Shown piece after piece: positions 1-7,775 of a stretch of DNA of 46,144 nucleotides. The notes under the pieces were generated by a model. That model did no database searches, was not told the origin of the DNA, and saw only the letters and a program-made list of their open reading frames with translations. The stretch covers positions 1 to 46,144 of IMG/VR virus record IMGVR_UViG_3300044611_000959; one strand, 5' to 3'. Source of the DNA: a virus. The translations under genes and the position numbers were made by a program. Positions within the stretch are counted from its first letter, which is position 1. Each line of letters begins with the position of its first letter.

Positions 1-127
1 GGAATCGTTGGAACCATTGCTGGCGCAACTGGACCTCAAAATCTGAGGCTTCTAAAAAACCTCCTTGGAACTCGATACGACGAGATAAAGCCGGATTTGA
101 GGCAGTTTGTTTTCATTCAGTCACGCG
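1..127. repeat. Terminal direct repeat, left copy (contig circularity)
   Basis: These 127 bases are identical to the last 127 bases of the window (46018-46144). The reading frame crossing the right end continues without a stop through this copy. An exact overlap of 127 fits an assembler k-mer overlap on a circular or circularly permuted molecule better than a biological terminal repeat, which would have no reason to match a k-mer length. The unique genome length is then 46,017 bp. Confidence 0.93.
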
Positions 128-1323
128 GTGAAAATCCAAATGATTTTCTGAAGGCGATTACTGCTGGAAACAGTGGAAAGGCGACTGGTCTTCAGAAAGA
201 GGTTATTGACGAATTGTTTCCAGACATTTCCGAGATAACCGATGTTGCCTCAAAATACAGTTCGCTAGTCAACCAGAAGGCATCTTTAGAAAAGCAGTCA
301 AATGATCTGAAAGGTCAAATCGACGCTTTGAGAAATGATGTTGATAACAACATTTCTGGCGCTCAGGCAAAACTGGATGCGGCAATCAAGCAGGAAGGCG
401 ACATCGCAAAAGCTAAGGCAATCCTCAAGGCCGAGAACATAACGTCAAGGGAACAGAGGATCATTGATTCTCTTGCGGCTATTGAAGCCAAAGTTCGAGA
501 TGCTCGCGCTAAAAACGTCGATGTTCTCGACACGATCAAGTTGGACGATGTTATCAGGAACATTGAGACGCAGGGCGGAAAGCCTTTGTACAAAGCACTT
601 GAAGAGGCAGTTGTAACTGCCAGCAATGCGCGTGGAAGGTTCAACGCAGCCGTTAAAAAAGCATTGGAACCGGGAGGTCAGCTTGAAAGTTTTGAACCTT
701 CTAGCCTGATTGATTTCTTGGTTGCCAAGGAGGGGGAATCTCTCAACTACCGTAGCAAGCAGTTTCTGAAGGCTGTTGGCCAATCAAGACCTGACCTGAT
801 CGGCGATGCTCAAAACCTTTTGGTTGGACGCATCATTGCGGAGTCGGTTGACGGAAACAAAATCAACACGGCAAAGATCAAAGATCTTGTTGGAACAAGC
901 GAAGCTCCCGGCAAATACTTTGGAATAACCAAAGGATTGTTTGGGGACGATGGAATCTCTCGCATTACGAAAATCGCCACTCAGTTGGAGCAGGTTTCCG
1001 ATCTTGGAAAACCGAGTGTTTTTAGGGAAATAGTTTTGCCAGCTTTAAGTGGCTACGTTGGTTTTCAGGCTGCTGGTCCGATGGGCGCATTGACTGGCCT
1101 TGGTGGATACGCTGCATACCGGCAGTTTGGAAAGGGGATTAGCGATGCTACCGCTGCTGCTGTTGGTCGTGTTGTGAAGACTCCTGAATACCTCAACATT
1201 GTTTCAAAACCGATCGACCAAGCTACGCAAGCGCAGATGAATCGTTTCGAGCGTCTTTGGCCTAGAGTTTTGAAAATGGAACAAGATCGGTATCAGATGA
1301 TTAAAGAGGATCTTGAGAAATGA
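1..1323 (+). CDS. Internal virion (ejection) protein, C-terminal part
   Basis: This is the C-terminal portion of the large protein that starts at 44143 and crosses the contig junction; joined, it is about 1,065 residues. The part here is rich in Ala, Gln, Lys and Glu, with a long heptad-like stretch at bases 230-520 suggesting coiled coil. A hydrophobic Gly/Ala-rich stretch at bases 1040-1130 could insert in a membrane. No transglycosylase motif was recognised. As the last and largest of three consecutive internal-type proteins (41828, 42734, 44143), it sits where T7 carries gp16, the main ejection protein; that role is inferred from position and size. It overlaps the next gene by 4 bases. 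Confidence 0.8.
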   Translation, partial: GIVGTIAGATGPQNLRLLKNLLGTRYDEIKPDLRQFVFIQSRGENPNDFLKAITAGNSGKATGLQKEVIDELFPDISEITDVASKYSSLVNQKASLEKQSNDLKGQIDALRNDVDNNISGAQAKLDAAIKQEGDIAKAKAILKAENITSREQRIIDSLAAIEAKVRDARAKNVDVLDTIKLDDVIRNIETQGGKPLYKALEEAVVTASNARGRFNAAVKKALEPGGQLESFEPSSLIDFLVAKEGESLNYRSKQFLKAVGQSRPDLIGDAQNLLVGRIIAESVDGNKINTAKIKDLVGTSEAPGKYFGITKGLFGDDGISRITKIATQLEQVSDLGKPSVFREIVLPALSGYVGFQAAGPMGALTGLGGYAAYRQFGKGISDATAAAVGRVVKTPEYLNIVSKPIDQATQAQMNRFERLWPRVLKMEQDRYQMIKEDLEK

Positions 1324-1589
1324 AAACCTCCCTCTCCAAAAAGGGTAATACCTATCAGGGCAAGAACGTGACGCTGGAAAATCCCTTCTACACGCCGGGT
1401 GAGCGGAAGAAGAGCGCGGTGTACGTCAAGAACGACAACGGCAATGTCATCAAGGTTCGCTTCGGCGATCCTAATATGACGATCAAGAAGTCAAATCCTA
1501 AGCGTCGAAAGAATTTCCGTGCGCGGATGAACTGCGCGGAGGCGAAGGACAAGACGACGCCTAAATTTTGGAGCTGCGCCGCTTGGTGA
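1320..1589 (+). CDS. Small basic protein with RARMNC/WSC C-terminal motif
   Basis: An 89-residue, strongly basic protein whose ATG overlaps the stop of the ejection protein (ATGA), so it is the last gene of the rightward late operon. Its C-terminus contains RRKNFRARMNC and ends KFWSCAAW. A similar pattern (F-R/K-A-R-x-N-C then Y/F-W-S-C) is familiar from small phage proteins and from the tails of some cyanophage prohead proteases. The two conserved cysteines could bind metal or form a disulfide. The function is unknown; expression with virion genes suggests a structural or packaging accessory role. Confidence 0.75.
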   Translation: MKTSLSKKGNTYQGKNVTLENPFYTPGERKKSAVYVKNDNGNVIKVRFGDPNMTIKKSNPKRRKNFRARMNCAEAKDKTTPKFWSCAAW

Positions 1590-1601
1590 TGTTGCGGAGA
1601 A

Positions 1602-1620
1602 CCTAAGCTCAACGCTTAGG
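1602..1620. terminator. Hairpin between convergent operons
   Basis: A perfect 7-bp stem (CCTAAGC, 1602-1608; GCTTAGG, 1614-1620) with a 5-base loop lies exactly where the rightward late operon and the leftward early operon converge; it overlaps the stop of the primase-helicase. There is no clear U-tract on either side, so it may act as a weak bidirectional terminator or as an mRNA 3' end stabiliser. Confidence 0.45.
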
Positions 1621-3447
1621 ATAGCGTCCTTTGACGTACGGCTTCTTGGCCGACTCCTTATCGACGACGAACTTCTGTGGATCTGCGTAGTTCCATGAGA
1701 TGTCGCCGCCCGTACCACGCTGGATCATAATCGATCCGGTGACTTTTCCTTCCTTGTCCGTCATGCCGGAACGATCCGCTCGCTTCGCCATGCCGAGCAT
1801 AAATTGTCGAGGTTGATTGAAACCAACTTCCTTCATCACAATTACCTCTCTGGCCCAGTTCGTTAGATCCGACGATCCGAATCCTGAGTAGGCCATCTCT
1901 GCCACGCTCTCCGGTTTGTCGTCTCGACCTTTGGGCTTCGGGAAGTGATGAACGAGAATCAGGACTACGCCTGTCTCCATCATAATCGGCTGGAGCAAGT
2001 GCCGCGTAAAGTTCGCGCAGACCTCGATATCCGATGGATTGCCGCCCATGTAGGAGAGCAGTGGATCGATATAAACCACATCGACCTTAGTCTTGCGAAC
2101 GAGGCGGCGGAGCATCGTCGCGAAGTCGGAACCCGTTCTCACCGTCTCGCGGAAGAATAACATGTTCGCGCTCCGAAGACCTCGCTCCCAGTTCTCCTTG
2201 CCAAAGGTCATCTGAGCAGCGCCCTTGAGCGCATCATGCTGATCGGCGATGTCGTTTTCCGCCTGAATGTAAGCTACTTTTAGCGCACGGACGGGCTTGA
2301 CGCCAAACCAAGCTTCGCCGGACGCCCACTTCAGACCTTGATACGCGGCCATCGAGCTTTTGCCGCATCCACTTTGCCCCACAAAGAGAAGGGATGATCC
2401 GCGCCGAACCCACCTATCGCCGATCAAATTGTCAGGATCGTTCTGCGGATCGTACTCGATGATGCTGTCTATCGAGAACTCCATCGGCATGTCCTGCGCG
2501 TCCATGTCGTCCTTGAACGCTTCCCAGTTCACTGCGCCCACGTTGACGGCCAAGAGCTTCTGCTCCTTGCCGTCGCGCATTACACCGGCCAGACGGCTGA
2601 ACCGACTCGCGTTCTTGTTCTTCGGATCGATGCCGATGCTTTCGAGGTAGCGATAGACGACGTCGCGGCGCTCGTTCCACTCCTCTCTATTGGCCGCTTC
2701 AACGCGCACCCAGCCATGCAGACTCTTGCCGCCGGAATCTATGACGACCGATAGCGGAAGCTTCGACTCCTTCAACGCTGTCCATTGCTCATCCTTCGTC
2801 TTCTCGTCCATCTCAACTAGGACATGGCGGAAGTTCGCCACGCCAGAGTCCGATCCGCTCTCGTCGAAGCATGGATTGATACGGACGTATGCGCCTTTGC
2901 TGTCGCTGCCGTTCCACATGGCGCTGATGGGCGGCGTGAAGTGGTTCTTAATCCATTCGTCGCGCTTAAGGAACGTACCCTTGGAGGCTGGCCTACCTCG
3001 ACCCTCTTCGTCGAAAATGATGTCGTTACAGATGCAGACAACTTCGTCCGACTCGAAGCAGGCTTTCAGGAAGTCGATTGTGGTAAATGGAGACGGAGGT
3101 TCCGGCATCGTTTGGATCGTGCGAACAACGAACTTGCCGGTGGGCGAGATGGGATTGCCGCCCTGCCCAATGCCCGATTGAGCGGATAAAAGCCAGCCAC
3201 GCGGCTTGTCGTGCGTCACGGTCATTGCCTGATTCACCTTGTGGGCCAATTCATAGGCATTCCACGGTGGAGAGCATTTCTCGCTGTACTCGGATAGCAG
3301 TGCTTCAGCCGATCCTCGCGACAGCTCGAATCCATGCACCAGAGCGGTAGCTACTGCGAAGGTTGCGTTATGACCGCCCTGTCCGCTGACGGCTCCGGGG
3401 GTGTTACGAAGCCATGCTCTGGCACGGTCGATATTTGATTGATTCAT
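1609..3447 (-). CDS. Primase-helicase (AEP-like primase with RepA-type ATPase)
   Basis: A 612-residue replication protein and the last gene of the leftward early operon. Residues 1-90 resemble a PriCT-like N-terminal region. Residues 200-305 carry features of phage RepB'/AEP-type primases: VEMDE near 211, SGGKSLHGWV at 238-247 and NASRFSRLAGVMR at 279-291. Residues 340-560 form a RecA-fold ATPase of the RepA/AAA_25 type, with Walker A GQSGCGKSS at 357-365 and a Walker B-like VVYIDPLLSYMGG near 458. It should unwind DNA and lay down primers. As no phage polymerase is seen, it probably recruits the host replisome. The start codon overlaps the upstream stop (ATGA). Confidence 0.88.
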   Translation of the reverse strand: MNQSNIDRARAWLRNTPGAVSGQGGHNATFAVATALVHGFELSRGSAEALLSEYSEKCSPPWNAYELAHKVNQAMTVTHDKPRGWLLSAQSGIGQGGNPISPTGKFVVRTIQTMPEPPSPFTTIDFLKACFESDEVVCICNDIIFDEEGRGRPASKGTFLKRDEWIKNHFTPPISAMWNGSDSKGAYVRINPCFDESGSDSGVANFRHVLVEMDEKTKDEQWTALKESKLPLSVVIDSGGKSLHGWVRVEAANREEWNERRDVVYRYLESIGIDPKNKNASRFSRLAGVMRDGKEQKLLAVNVGAVNWEAFKDDMDAQDMPMEFSIDSIIEYDPQNDPDNLIGDRWVRRGSSLLFVGQSGCGKSSMAAYQGLKWASGEAWFGVKPVRALKVAYIQAENDIADQHDALKGAAQMTFGKENWERGLRSANMLFFRETVRTGSDFATMLRRLVRKTKVDVVYIDPLLSYMGGNPSDIEVCANFTRHLLQPIMMETGVVLILVHHFPKPKGRDDKPESVAEMAYSGFGSSDLTNWAREVIVMKEVGFNQPRQFMLGMAKRADRSGMTDKEGKVTGSIMIQRGTGGDISWNYADPQKFVVDKESAKKPYVKGRYPKR

Positions 3448-3671
3448 TGGATTCCAAGTTGTTTACGCGCTATGTCCCCGCTTTCGCCCAGATCATTCGA
3501 GGCGATTTGCTGGAGAACCGACTTTGATTCTTCGAATTTTGCGAAAAGGAGAGACAGCTCTTTGGGAGTCATCAGGTACTTGCTCCAGTGTTGGATTGGT
3601 ATGGAGCGAGACTGAAACTTCGCAAAGAGCTGCTCTTGTGCTGCGATGTAGAGTTTAGGGTGCTTGTTCAA
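3444..3671 (-). CDS. Hypothetical small protein, TTG start likely
   Basis: A small helical protein of 75 residues if it starts at TTG 3671, or 97 if it starts at 3737. The TTG start overlaps the upstream stop by 17 bases, whereas the upstream alternative overlaps by 83 bases and adds a low-complexity Pro/Ser/Arg leader, so I prefer TTG. The body contains IAAQEQLFAKF and MTPKELSLLFAKFEESK, which look like amphipathic helices. It is directly coupled to the primase-helicase (ATGA), suggesting a replication accessory, but no family was recognised. Confidence 0.55.
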   Translation of the reverse strand: MNKHPKLYIAAQEQLFAKFQSRSIPIQHWSKYLMTPKELSLLFAKFEESKSVLQQIASNDLGESGDIARKQLGIQ

Positions 3672-3843
3672 TGACCGGGGTGAACTTGGCCTTGAATTCG
3701 GCTTTCGTTCGAACGTACACCTTGGGTTTTCCGTCACGGGTGTAGGCTATCCCCACCCATTTCATTTCCCCGATTCGTATCTCTACGTCGTCGGAAATGA
3801 CTTCAACCTGCACCGTACTGTTTCCTGAGTTTTTGAATTTCAT
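3655..3843 (-). CDS. Hypothetical small protein
   Basis: A 62-residue protein starting MKFKNSGNST, with alternating beta-type segments (VQVEVISDDVEIRIGEMKWVG) and a basic C-terminus. A longer version from TTG 3900 would overlap the upstream gene by 98 bases, so the internal ATG 3843 (41-base overlap) is chosen; even so the overlap is larger than at most junctions here. No family was recognised. Confidence 0.5.
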   Translation of the reverse strand: MKFKNSGNSTVQVEVISDDVEIRIGEMKWVGIAYTRDGKPKVYVRTKAEFKAKFTPVIEQAP

Positions 3844-4009
3844 CTTCTGAGGCGTTATCGAGATGTCCTGTACCAGCCGCATGCCAAACGCCGTCAACAA
3901 TTTGCGCCTTTGGCTTGGGCTTAGTCATCCAACCTCGAAGAATCGCATGGTCGATGAGTGCTGGCGCTTCCTTCAATAACTGTTCTCTAGTGATTTGAGT
4001 TTCCATCAT
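3803..4009 (-). CDS. Hypothetical small protein
   Basis: A 68-residue protein with two start ATGs in a row and an AAGG motif a few bases upstream; its start lies 2 bases after the stop of the preceding gene (4012). The N-terminal half (TREQLLKEAPALIDHAILRGW) is predicted helical and the C-terminal half (DEIQKLRKQYGAG) is short and charged. Function unknown; a member of the replication operon by position. Confidence 0.6.
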   Translation of the reverse strand: MMETQITREQLLKEAPALIDHAILRGWMTKPKPKAQIVDGVWHAAGTGHLDNASEDEIQKLRKQYGAG

Positions 4010-4011
4010 AA

Positions 4012-4206
4012 TTAACCTTTTTTAGCCGTCTTTCCGCGCCATCCGCCTGCTTTTCTCATCCCGGGTTCCTGACCGAGTTCGTTGACGAATCCGCGTCGGA
4101 TCAGCCACTCCTTGTACTTCTGGTCGATGTAAGCGAAGTGAATCTTTTCGGGTGATTCATCTGCTTCTGCTATCCGCATAATGGGCATTTTGTTTGCGCT
4201 GATCAT
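4012..4206 (-). CDS. Hypothetical small basic protein
   Basis: A 64-residue protein beginning MISANKMPIMRIAEADE. The start at 4206 is supported by an exact ATGA overlap with the upstream stop; the longer version from 4323 would lie within the upstream gene. The C-terminus is basic and Gly-rich (KAGGWRGKTAKKG), compatible with nucleic-acid contact. The motif YKEWLIRRGFVNELG suggests a small helical domain. No family was recognised. Confidence 0.6.
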   Translation of the reverse strand: MISANKMPIMRIAEADESPEKIHFAYIDQKYKEWLIRRGFVNELGQEPGMRKAGGWRGKTAKKG

Positions 4207-4397
4207 TTGTATGTCTCGATTGTGTGTTTGTAGTGTCGCTCGGCTTGGGTGCAGTTCCAGCAAAGGTCTTGAGTTCCGTTGCATCCGCACCCGAGAGATT
4301 TGAAAAGTACGCTGGCCAACCATTGGTATTCCGCGATGGCCGCTCGCAATGTCTCCACGTCCGTTTCTTCGGACATGGGTTTGATATTCTCGCTCAT
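4203..4397 (-). CDS. Hypothetical small Cys-rich protein
   Basis: A 64-residue protein beginning MSENIKPMSEET, with ATGA coupling to the upstream membrane peptide gene. The middle contains a cysteine cluster (GCGCNGTQDLCWNC), giving four cysteines in 12 residues that could bind zinc, after a helical segment (VETLRAAIAEYQWLASVLF). Function unknown. Confidence 0.65.
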   Translation of the reverse strand: MSENIKPMSEETDVETLRAAIAEYQWLASVLFKSLGCGCNGTQDLCWNCTQAERHYKHTIETYK

Positions 4398-4513
4398 TTG
4401 ACGACGAATAGAACGAAGTAGGCGCTGGCGACGACCATCCCCATTCCGAACGCCATGATGAGCAATTGCTTCAGCTCCTCGGGCGAGGGCGGACGATTGG
4501 CTTTGTGTATCAC
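4394..4513 (-). CDS. Small membrane peptide, GTG start
   Basis: A 39-residue protein starting at GTG 4513, which overlaps the resolvase stop as GTGA. It has a charged, Pro-rich N-terminus (NRPPSPEELKQ) followed by one hydrophobic segment of about 20 residues (LLIMAFGMGMVVASAYFVLF) and a final K, so it is a single-pass membrane peptide. The longer frame from 4642 lies within the resolvase gene and is disregarded. Function unknown; such peptides in phage early operons can be host-takeover or superinfection-exclusion factors, but nothing shows this here. Confidence 0.6.
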   Translation of the reverse strand: MIHKANRPPSPEELKQLLIMAFGMGMVVASAYFVLFVVK

Positions 4514-4971
4514 CGGCCACCGCCCATCGCGTAGTGGAGGATCAAAAGGGCGTCGCAGTTTCGAAGCGTGACGTCCAGATTCGGATACAGTTCCTGAGCT
4601 TTGCTTTTTAGCTTTCGCTTCCATTCTGGTCCGGTTTCGCATGATTTACGTCCTCCGAGTCCAAGTGGTTCTTGCCAAATCTTGGGTTCAACACGGTGAA
4701 GTGCGTAGCCTTGCGCGTAGCCTAGCCCCTGCACAATCCCGTAGTTCTCATGGAGCGTCGCCATGCTGGCCGACGACGTGAGTTTGCTGACGAACTTTGG
4801 CACTTTCTCGACCCACAGATGCGAGTCGGCCACCTTGAATCCTGCCAGTAATTGCGCCGTGTCTGGCAGCGACTCGGGCATGGGGAAGAGCAATATTCCT
4901 TCCGAGGTGCTGACCGCGAATCCGCCGCCCACACCCGGATCGACCGCAACGATTGTTTGGTTTGATTTCAT
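4510..4971 (-). CDS. RuvC-like Holliday junction resolvase
   Basis: A 153-residue RNase H-fold nuclease. It starts with the first catalytic strand VAVDPGVGGGFAV (Asp near residue 11), has a second acidic strand HLWVEKVP (Glu near 55), and ends with NCDALLILHYAMG, where RuvC-type enzymes place the final acidic residue before a helix that aligns as DALL. The length matches RuvC-like phage resolvases. It would cut branched DNA made by recombination-dependent replication before packaging. It lies 16 bases downstream of the SSB gene in the replication operon. Confidence 0.78.
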   Translation of the reverse strand: MKSNQTIVAVDPGVGGGFAVSTSEGILLFPMPESLPDTAQLLAGFKVADSHLWVEKVPKFVSKLTSSASMATLHENYGIVQGLGYAQGYALHRVEPKIWQEPLGLGGRKSCETGPEWKRKLKSKAQELYPNLDVTLRNCDALLILHYAMGGGR

Positions 4972-4987
4972 TCGCTTAGTATTATTT

Positions 4988-5344
4988 TTAGTAACAGAGA
5001 ATAGTAACCTGCTCGGCAGCGATTCGAACCGCTGATTTCGTGTCTCCGCCTTCCGTCCAACGCTCGACCTTCACACGGCCTTTTACGCGCACTAGAGCGC
5101 CGTTTTGGACCTCCATGATCTTCTCCGCAACTTGTCCCCATGAGGATATTTCAAAATCATCGAAGTCTTCGTGGAAGCGGCCCTCGTTGTCAGTCCAGTG
5201 ACGGGCGATTGATATAACGCGGCGCACCATGAGCGAGCCGGTTTTGGTTTCGGTTTGCCGACTTATGCCGCGCAGTTCGCCGATCAGATAGACTACGTTC
5301 TCGGTGGGCGTGGATGTTTCGTTTGCTGTCGTGGATACACTCAT
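4988..5344 (-). CDS. ssb: Single-stranded DNA-binding protein
   Basis: A 118-residue OB-fold protein starting MSVSTTANET; the start is fixed by an ATGA overlap with the helicase stop. The pattern NVVYLIGELRGI, then VRRVISIARHW, then VKGRVKVERW followed by VRIAAEQVTIL matches the strand order of bacterial and phage SSB proteins. The usual acidic C-terminal tip for partner binding is absent: the protein ends EQVTILCY. It should protect single strands made by the adjacent helicases and nuclease. Confidence 0.8.
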   Translation of the reverse strand: MSVSTTANETSTPTENVVYLIGELRGISRQTETKTGSLMVRRVISIARHWTDNEGRFHEDFDDFEISSWGQVAEKIMEVQNGALVRVKGRVKVERWTEGGDTKSAVRIAAEQVTILCY

Positions 5345-6417
5345 TGGAAAATACAACCTAGTTCACGGTAGCAGGTCATGCGCTTCTTAGCGTGGAACGC
5401 TCCGATGGGGTGGAATTTGTCAGAGAAATCTACGATTGTCGCGCAGTTCTTGGTTTCTGTTTTCCGCAATGCCCGACTCGCTCGCTGGATGGTCTTCTGC
5501 GACGACCGACCGCCGCTGACCATGATGAGCAGTTCGACGTTGGGCAGATCCAATCCTTCGTCGGCCAATGATGTGGCGATCATGGTTCGCAGGTTACCAG
5601 CCTTGAATTCTTCCATGTAAGCGCGCCGGTCCTTCTTGCCGATCTTGGAATGGACGAGCCGAGAATTCGGAATCTGGTGTTCGTAGTCCTCGCCCAGCGT
5701 GATGCGCGGAATGAGGATGAGGGTCTGCATGTCGAGATGTTCGACCGCGTAGTTGATGGCGTATTTGTTGCGCTCGCGGTTCTGGCAGATGCCGATATCG
5801 ACAATCGATTCCCAAGCGCACATCCGTTTGAGTTCATCCTCCCTGATCCGCATGTACTTGACGCGAGTGTTGAAGAGCCGGTCGATGTTGTCGTCGATCT
5901 TCTGCTGGATGTTGAGGTCCGTGGCGTGGCTGATTTCGAGGTAAGCGTCGGCCAATGAATCGCCAATGTCGCTGCGCTTGATTTCGTAGGTGCGGTTGTG
6001 GAAGAGCGTTCGTGTTACCGTGTTCCGGTCTGGATCGTCGCCCCACGGCGTGGCGTCGAAGCCATAACGCAGTCCGTTACAGGACTCGATGATGCCTTTC
6101 AGGACTTTCGCTGCGCTCCTTTTTGCCTCATCGACGATCAGAAGCTGCTTCTTACTGAAGTCCACAGATTCATGCGGACACCGGATATCCACCTTCTCGT
6201 CCGGCACACCAGCCACCCTTAAGGAAACTCTTCCTTGCTGGCAGGTTTCAATCGTTGGCGCTGTCCATCCGAACGTCCACGTTGGATTCAGCGTGGCGTA
6301 ATGCTTGATAATGCTCGCGGCAATCCATGTCTTACCGCTACCGGCAGGGGCGACGATCAGACCATCGCTAGTTTTGGCCCACTCTACTGCTTTTTGTTGG
6401 TATTCTCTTAGATTCAT
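5341..6417 (-). CDS. SF2 DEAD/DEAH-type helicase
   Basis: A 358-residue superfamily 2 helicase. Motif I APAGSGKT is at 23-30, motif II is IVDEAK near 94-99, motif III-like DATPWG at 121-126, and motif VI is QRASRALRK near 315-323. MIATSLADEGLDLPNVELLI fits motif V. It is shorter than typical UvsW- or RecG-type enzymes and lacks extra domains, resembling the small phage helicases found beside SSB and resolvase genes. A role in remodelling replication or recombination forks is likely. It begins 4 bases after the small gene at 6422. Confidence 0.87.
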   Translation of the reverse strand: MNLREYQQKAVEWAKTSDGLIVAPAGSGKTWIAASIIKHYATLNPTWTFGWTAPTIETCQQGRVSLRVAGVPDEKVDIRCPHESVDFSKKQLLIVDEAKRSAAKVLKGIIESCNGLRYGFDATPWGDDPDRNTVTRTLFHNRTYEIKRSDIGDSLADAYLEISHATDLNIQQKIDDNIDRLFNTRVKYMRIREDELKRMCAWESIVDIGICQNRERNKYAINYAVEHLDMQTLILIPRITLGEDYEHQIPNSRLVHSKIGKKDRRAYMEEFKAGNLRTMIATSLADEGLDLPNVELLIMVSGGRSSQKTIQRASRALRKTETKNCATIVDFSDKFHPIGAFHAKKRMTCYRELGCIFQ

Positions 6418-6421
6418 AATT

Positions 6422-6502
6422 TTAGGAAATTTGCCCCTCCGCCCACTGCTTCATAGCGAGCGAAGGGTTTTGTCCGCACCACACGGTGCGATTCGCTGTC
6501 AT
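6422..6502 (-). CDS. Possible 26-residue peptide
   Basis: The frame between the RHH gene and the helicase is filled by MTANRTVWCGQNPSLAMKQW and six more residues, starting at an ATG that overlaps the RHH stop (ATGA) and ending 4 bases before the helicase start. Every neighbouring junction has this geometry, which supports translation. A longer version from 6622 would overlap the RHH gene by 124 bases and is less likely. It may serve mainly as a translational coupler. Confidence 0.4.
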   Translation of the reverse strand: MTANRTVWCGQNPSLAMKQWAEGQIS

Positions 6503-6696
6503 TCGTTCGTTGTACTGGCGGTAGAAAGCGCGCTCGATTGCGTCGTGGCGCACTTCTTGTTCAGCAACTTCCTTAACGCTTGATTGGCGAAAAATCCGAT
6601 CTTCAAACCATTCTCGTCGCAATGTTTGCGAACCTCTTCGTGGAGCGCCGAGTCGATGGTGATAACTGTGTATTTGGCTGGTTTCTTCATAATCAC
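6499..6696 (-). CDS. Ribbon-helix-helix-like DNA-binding protein
   Basis: A 65-residue protein starting at GTG 6696 (GTGA overlap) or, two codons in, at ATG 6690. The segment KYTVITIDSALHEEVRKHCD followed by ENGLKIGFFANQALRKLL has the beta-strand, helix, turn, helix layout of Arc/MetJ-type regulators. The polar Ser/Thr C-terminal tail is disordered. A transcriptional regulator within the early operon is the likely role. Confidence 0.6.
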   Translation of the reverse strand: MIMKKPAKYTVITIDSALHEEVRKHCDENGLKIGFFANQALRKLLNKKCATTQSSALSTASTTNE

Positions 6697-7205
6697 TCGC
6701 TCTTCATCGGCGTGGATTGAACGCCATTATAGGCCACTGTCTTCGGCCTATAGATGCCCACTTGTTCGGTTTCTTCGACCCAGGAGGGGCCGCCGCGGAT
6801 GTGGAATATGCAGGAGGACATTCCGTTCCATGACTTGGTGGACGACTTGGCGGAGGTATAGGTGGATCCAAACGTAGCGTTCAGATCGTCACTGCTCATC
6901 GCCTTGACGTTGGCCCAGTCGATGTCGCCTGCATGCCACAATTTGAATCCTAGTTCCAGCGGGGCTACTACTTCTGCAATGCCGGGGAAGTGCCAGACCC
7001 ACTCGTCATGACTGCTGGCATCACCTGACATAACCGCGTAGCACTGGTAGTTTCCGAGTGGTACGGAGCCACTGCCCCAGTCGCAGCTCTCGCCGGGCTT
7101 GAGGACTGCGCTCCTCGTAGGATGGTCGTTGCATTTAGGCTGCTCGAAAAGAGCAACAAGAACGGGGACTTCGGTTTGGTTTTCGATCTTGATGTGTGTG
7201 CTCAT
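6693..7205 (-). CDS. Hypothetical protein, beta-rich
   Basis: A 170-residue protein with an ATGA start. The first 65 residues (IKIENQTEVPVLVALFEQP, then AVLKPGESCDWGSGSVPLGNYQCYAV) read as a beta-sandwich with two cysteines. The remainder has many Trp and Ser residues and no recognised motif. No signal peptide or membrane segment is seen. Neighbours on both sides are unknown small early proteins; I do not recognise the family. Confidence 0.7.
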   Translation of the reverse strand: MSTHIKIENQTEVPVLVALFEQPKCNDHPTRSAVLKPGESCDWGSGSVPLGNYQCYAVMSGDASSHDEWVWHFPGIAEVVAPLELGFKLWHAGDIDWANVKAMSSDDLNATFGSTYTSAKSSTKSWNGMSSCIFHIRGGPSWVEETEQVGIYRPKTVAYNGVQSTPMKSE

Positions 7206-7399
7206 GTTAGTAGGTGTTTGATGATAAGGTTCCGGTCTTTGATCGTCGCTCTCAAGATGCTCTCAAGAACAACGTGAGGATTTACTGTGCTAACGTGTTT
7301 CCACTCTGGATTACCATCGATGTGTTTAGCTGTATCAATACTCTCAACGCGCACTAATCCGTTAAAAGCGTGGACGTAGATGAAGGCGCAGTCTCTCAT
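7202..7399 (-). CDS. Hypothetical small protein with strong ribosome site
   Basis: A 65-residue protein. Directly before its ATG the mRNA reads AAGGAGGTAAAATG, the strongest Shine-Dalgarno sequence in this array, and the ATG overlaps the upstream stop. The sequence MRDCAFIYVHAFNGLVRVES then NPHVVLESILRATIKDRN is unremarkable mixed alpha/beta. Function unknown. Confidence 0.7.
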   Translation of the reverse strand: MRDCAFIYVHAFNGLVRVESIDTAKHIDGNPEWKHVSTVNPHVVLESILRATIKDRNLIIKHLLT

Positions 7400-7596
7400 T
7401 TTACCTCCTTAGCTTTGCGCTTCCGATTGGCTGGCTTGTAGAGGTAGATGCCGGTTCGGAAAAGTTTACATAGCAAACTTCCCTGATAGCTAAGCACCCA
7501 AGCAGCAGGTGTTGGCTTGCGGTGGATCATGCCGACAGTTACAGCTCTCTTGGCATTGGCCGCTTGGTAGAGCTGTTCAAGTGTTTTGATTTTCAC
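7396..7596 (-). CDS. Hypothetical small basic protein, GTG start
   Basis: A 66-residue, Lys/Arg-rich protein starting at GTG 7596 with CAGGAGG a few bases upstream and a GTGA overlap. Contains LEQLYQAANAKRAVTVG and YLYKPANRKRKAKEVK; the C-terminal basic cluster suggests nucleic-acid binding or may simply reflect that the same bases form the next gene's ribosome site (AAGGAGG encodes KE). No family recognised. Confidence 0.65.
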   Translation of the reverse strand: MKIKTLEQLYQAANAKRAVTVGMIHRKPTPAAWVLSYQGSLLCKLFRTGIYLYKPANRKRKAKEVK

Positions 7597-7775
7597 GGCT
7601 TAACCTCCTGCTCGTTCCACAGCAGCAGATCCGCTCGCATCGAGTCGTTCTCCTGCTCCAGTTGTTTCACCCGATCCTCCAGCTTGCGGACATCGAGAGC
7701 GATTGCGCGGAGTTGGCGGCGGTCGTTGTAATCGGCAAAAGCCGGCAGGTCCAAGATTCGTTGTTCTACGCTCAC
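7593..7775 (-). CDS. Small coiled-coil protein, GTG start
   Basis: A 60-residue protein starting at GTG 7775 (GTGA overlap). After a short N-terminus (VSVEQRILDLPAFADYNDRR) it is one heptad-patterned helix (VRKLEDRVKQLEQENDSMRADLL). It differs from the four longer paralogues nearby but shares the coiled-coil style and the C-terminal EVKP ending. Likely forms dimers; role unknown. Confidence 0.65.
   Translation of the reverse strand: MSVEQRILDLPAFADYNDRRQLRAIALDVRKLEDRVKQLEQENDSMRADLLLWNEQEVKP

Noticed and set aside
1-127. A genuine T7-style terminal repeat
   Set aside because: The length equals a common assembler k-mer and the repeat lies inside a coding gene; coverage data would be needed to argue otherwise.
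97-1323. A separate gene starting at TTG 97
   Set aside because: The frame is open from base 1 and joins the frame at the right end across the terminal repeat, so it is the end of one large gene.
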